Source: an uncultured Muribaculaceae bacterium (lineage in GTDB: Bacteria; Bacteroidota; Bacteroidia; Bacteroidales; Muribaculaceae). From it: DNA of 22,604 nt. The stretch is taken from NCBI GenBank assembly GCA_934663645.1, contig CAKUKR010000035.1:1-22604 (forward strand), written 5' to 3'. The notes beneath the pieces are model-generated. The model was not told the origin of the DNA. It saw only the letters and a list, made by a program, of their open reading frames with translations, and did not search any database. Shown piece after piece: positions 20,771 through 22,604 of the stretch (positions within the stretch are counted from its first letter, which is position 1; each line of letters opens with the position of its first letter). Made by a program: the position numbers and the translations under genes.

Positions 20771-22604
20771 ATGAATACACAAAAGAAAACAACCCAGGTG
20801 ATGCGGCAGCTGCTCCTGATCATCGCGCTGCTCGCCGCAGCTCTCCCCGCCTCCGCCCGAGTTGGCGACACTTTCTTTTACAACGACCTCAAATATGAGA
20901 TATTGTCTGAGTCTCCAAAAACAGTGGCTGTCATCAACGACAATCACAGCTACACAGGAAACGTCGTAATCCCGGAAACAGCGATATATACAAACAACAT
21001 GTACACTGTGACAGAAATCGATGAACAAGCGTTCAACAACTGCCCCGAGCTAACTTCTGTGACTATTCCGAATTCCGTCACTGCTATAGGCGAATATGCG
21101 TTCTGCGCAAGCACCGCGCTGACTTCCGTGACTATTCCCAATTCCGTCACTGCAATTGGATCCGGTGCATTCCAATACTGCTACGCACTGACTTCCGTGA
21201 CTATCCCCAATTCCGTCACTGAAATCGCTGACCACACGTTCCTGGGTTCCGCGGTAACAGACGTGACAATACCAAATTCCGTCACAGCTATAGGTCAACA
21301 AGCGTTCTCAGGCTGTTACGCATTGACTTCCGTGACTATTGGCAGTTCTGTCACATCTATCGATGGCTGGGCATTCAGGGGCTGCAAATCATTGGAAACA
21401 TTAAATGTAAAAGCCAGCAACATCAACCTCGAAGAGTTGTCAGGCTGTCCTATCAAGTATTTGACAATAGACAACCCAGAAGCAACAATAGCTGAGGAAG
21501 CATTTTCTTGTTTCCAGCGTACACTCAAGACAGCAGCAATCAATGCAAAAAACATCAGTGATTATGCGTTCATGGGATGCTACGAACTTGCATCTGTAAC
21601 TGTAGGTAATTACGTCAAATATATCGGTCGACAAGCGTTTTCGAACTGCTCCGCGCTGACAGACGTGGCAATTCCAAATTCTGTCACGTCCATCGGAGGT
21701 GGCGCATTCTACGACTGTACCTCACTGGCCACTGTGACTATTCCAAATTCTGTCACATCAATCGGTGACGCGGCATTCCGAGGATGTACCTCACTGGCCA
21801 CTGTGACTATTCCAAATTCTGTCACATCAATCGGTGACGCGGCATTCCGAGGATGTACCTCACTGGCCACTGTGACTATTCCAAATTCTGTCACATCAAT
21901 CGGTGACGCGGCATTCCAAGGATGTACCTCACTGGCCACTGTGACTATTCCAAATTCCGCAACCTCAATAGGCGACAATGTGTTCTATAACTGCTCCGCA
22001 TTGACTTCTGTGACAATCGGAAATTCCGTAACGTCTATTGGCGCATGTGCGTTCTGGGGGTGTTCCGCGCTGACCGACATAACAATACCAAATTCCGTCA
22101 CAGCTATAGGTCAACAAGCGTTCTCAGACTGTTGCGCATTGACTTCCGTGACAATACCCAATTCAGTAACGGACATCGGGGTTCAGGCATTCGCTGGATG
22201 TAAAGCACTTACCTCTGTTAATATCCTGAACTCGATTACCACGCTAAGAGATGGCGTATTCTATGGTTGTTCGGGACTGACCTCCGTTAATATTCCAAAC
22301 TCAGTCAAAACTGTAGGCAGAAGGGCCTTTTATGATTGTTCCTCTCTGATATCTCTTGAAATAGGCAGTTCAGTCTCTGATATAGGCCAAGATGCGTTTT
22401 ATGGCTGCTCATCTTTGGAGACTGTAAATATCAAATCCAGCAATGTCAACTTCAATTCTGCGTTCCGAGGTTGTCCTATCAAGTATTTGACAATAGACAA
22501 TCCAGAAGCGACAATAGCTGGAGGAGCATTCAGTGGGTTCAGCACTCTTAAGACTGCGTCAATCAATGCGAAAACTATCGGCACAGGGGCATTCAATGGC
22601 TGCT
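20771..22604 (+). CDS. BspA-type leucine-rich repeat surface protein, 3' end outside window
   Basis: The frame is open from ATG 20771 to the window end (611 residues visible). MNTQKKTTQVMRQLLLIIALLAAALPASA is a signal peptide with cleavage near residue 29. A short beta domain follows, then about 20 copies of a ~23-residue Treponema/BspA-type repeat of the form AFxxCxxLTSVTIPNSVTSIG. Two imperfect blocks lack the normal spacing and share GCPIKYLTIDNPEATIA (near 21441 and 22469), showing a higher-order duplication about 1 kb apart. Repeats at 21716-21917 are identical at DNA level. BspA-like proteins are usually surface or secreted adhesins; the C-terminal anchoring or sorting domain lies beyond the window. 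Confidence 0.9.
   Translation, partial: MNTQKKTTQVMRQLLLIIALLAAALPASARVGDTFFYNDLKYEILSESPKTVAVINDNHSYTGNVVIPETAIYTNNMYTVTEIDEQAFNNCPELTSVTIPNSVTAIGEYAFCASTALTSVTIPNSVTAIGSGAFQYCYALTSVTIPNSVTEIADHTFLGSAVTDVTIPNSVTAIGQQAFSGCYALTSVTIGSSVTSIDGWAFRGCKSLETLNVKASNINLEELSGCPIKYLTIDNPEATIAEEAFSCFQRTLKTAAINAKNISDYAFMGCYELASVTVGNYVKYIGRQAFSNCSALTDVAIPNSVTSIGGGAFYDCTSLATVTIPNSVTSIGDAAFRGCTSLATVTIPNSVTSIGDAAFRGCTSLATVTIPNSVTSIGDAAFQGCTSLATVTIPNSATSIGDNVFYNCSALTSVTIGNSVTSIGACAFWGCSALTDITIPNSVTAIGQQAFSDCCALTSVTIPNSVTDIGVQAFAGCKALTSVNILNSITTLRDGVFYGCSGLTSVNIPNSVKTVGRRAFYDCSSLISLEIGSSVSDIGQDAFYGCSSLETVNIKSSNVNFNSAFRGCPIKYLTIDNPEATIAGGAFSGFSTLKTASINAKTIGTGAFNGC
21716..21934 (+). repeat. identical 69-bp tandem repeats in the LRR gene
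   Basis: The unit beginning CTCACTGGCC recurs at 21721, 21790, 21859 and 21928, an exact 69-bp period coding for one 23-residue repeat. Copies are identical or nearly so (CCGAGG becomes CCAAGG in the last), unlike neighbouring repeats, indicating recent in-frame expansion. Confidence 0.9.

Noticed and set aside
21716..21934. CRISPR-like periodic repeats
   Set aside because: The 69-bp period has no variable spacers, is in frame and codes for LRR units.

Overview
The window looks like a chromosome segment of a Bacteroidales bacterium. GC is moderately high, so a Muribaculaceae-like genome is plausible, but the family is an inference. Three things point to the order. The genes belong to Bacteroidetes-typical families (DUF4286 next to ruvC, DUF3467, DUF4923, DUF5715, and a radical SAM/SPASM enzyme paired with a lipoprotein). 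Shine-Dalgarno sequences are largely absent. Promoters repeatedly match the Bacteroidetes sigma consensus TTTG-N19/20-TAnnTTTG: I find close matches ahead of the GYF/TM2 gene, the small exported pair, the SRP RNA, thyA, a short RNA, DUF3467, the nucleotidyltransferase and a structured RNA.

Layout. 101-553 (+) is a GYF/TM2 membrane protein. 849-4052 (+) is a tight five-gene run: two paralogous small exported proteins, a PlsC-type acyltransferase, a lipoprotein, and a radical SAM/SPASM enzyme overlapping the lipoprotein by 4 bp. 4131-5077 (-) is DUF4286-ruvC. 5262-5434 (-) is an SRP RNA directly followed by tRNA-Thr(UGU), apparently one transcript with its own promoter and terminator. 5598-8296 (-) is thyA-dfrA-glycosyltransferase. 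8297-8688 is intergenic and holds the thyA promoter and what looks like a free-standing ~75-nt terminated RNA. 8689-11351 (-) is DUF3467-cysS-DUF5715 lipoprotein. 11501-15692 (-) is a RelA/SpoT homologue with an intact hydrolase but degenerate synthetase domain, followed 15 bp later by a Septu-like PtuA/PtuB anti-phage pair. 15872-19116 (+) is a CBS-nucleotidyltransferase, obgE and a DUF4923 protein, closed by a terminator.

From 19117 the character changes. There is an 816-bp non-coding stretch with an inverted pair of dispersed palindromes, a perfect 38-bp palindrome with a third copy of its half-site, and a promoter driving a ~310-nt highly structured RNA that ends in a terminator-like hairpin. 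About 40 bp later begins an orphan PD-(D/E)XK nuclease, then a BspA-type leucine-rich-repeat surface protein (open at the window end) with identical 69-bp coding repeats.

Most of the window is housekeeping: nucleotide synthesis, tRNA charging, protein targeting, ribosome GTPase, stringent response, Holliday junction resolution. Accessory content is concentrated in the radical SAM/lipoprotein module, the Septu-like pair behind the RSH gene, and the RNA-nuclease-LRR segment at the right end, which is the best candidate for something undescribed.
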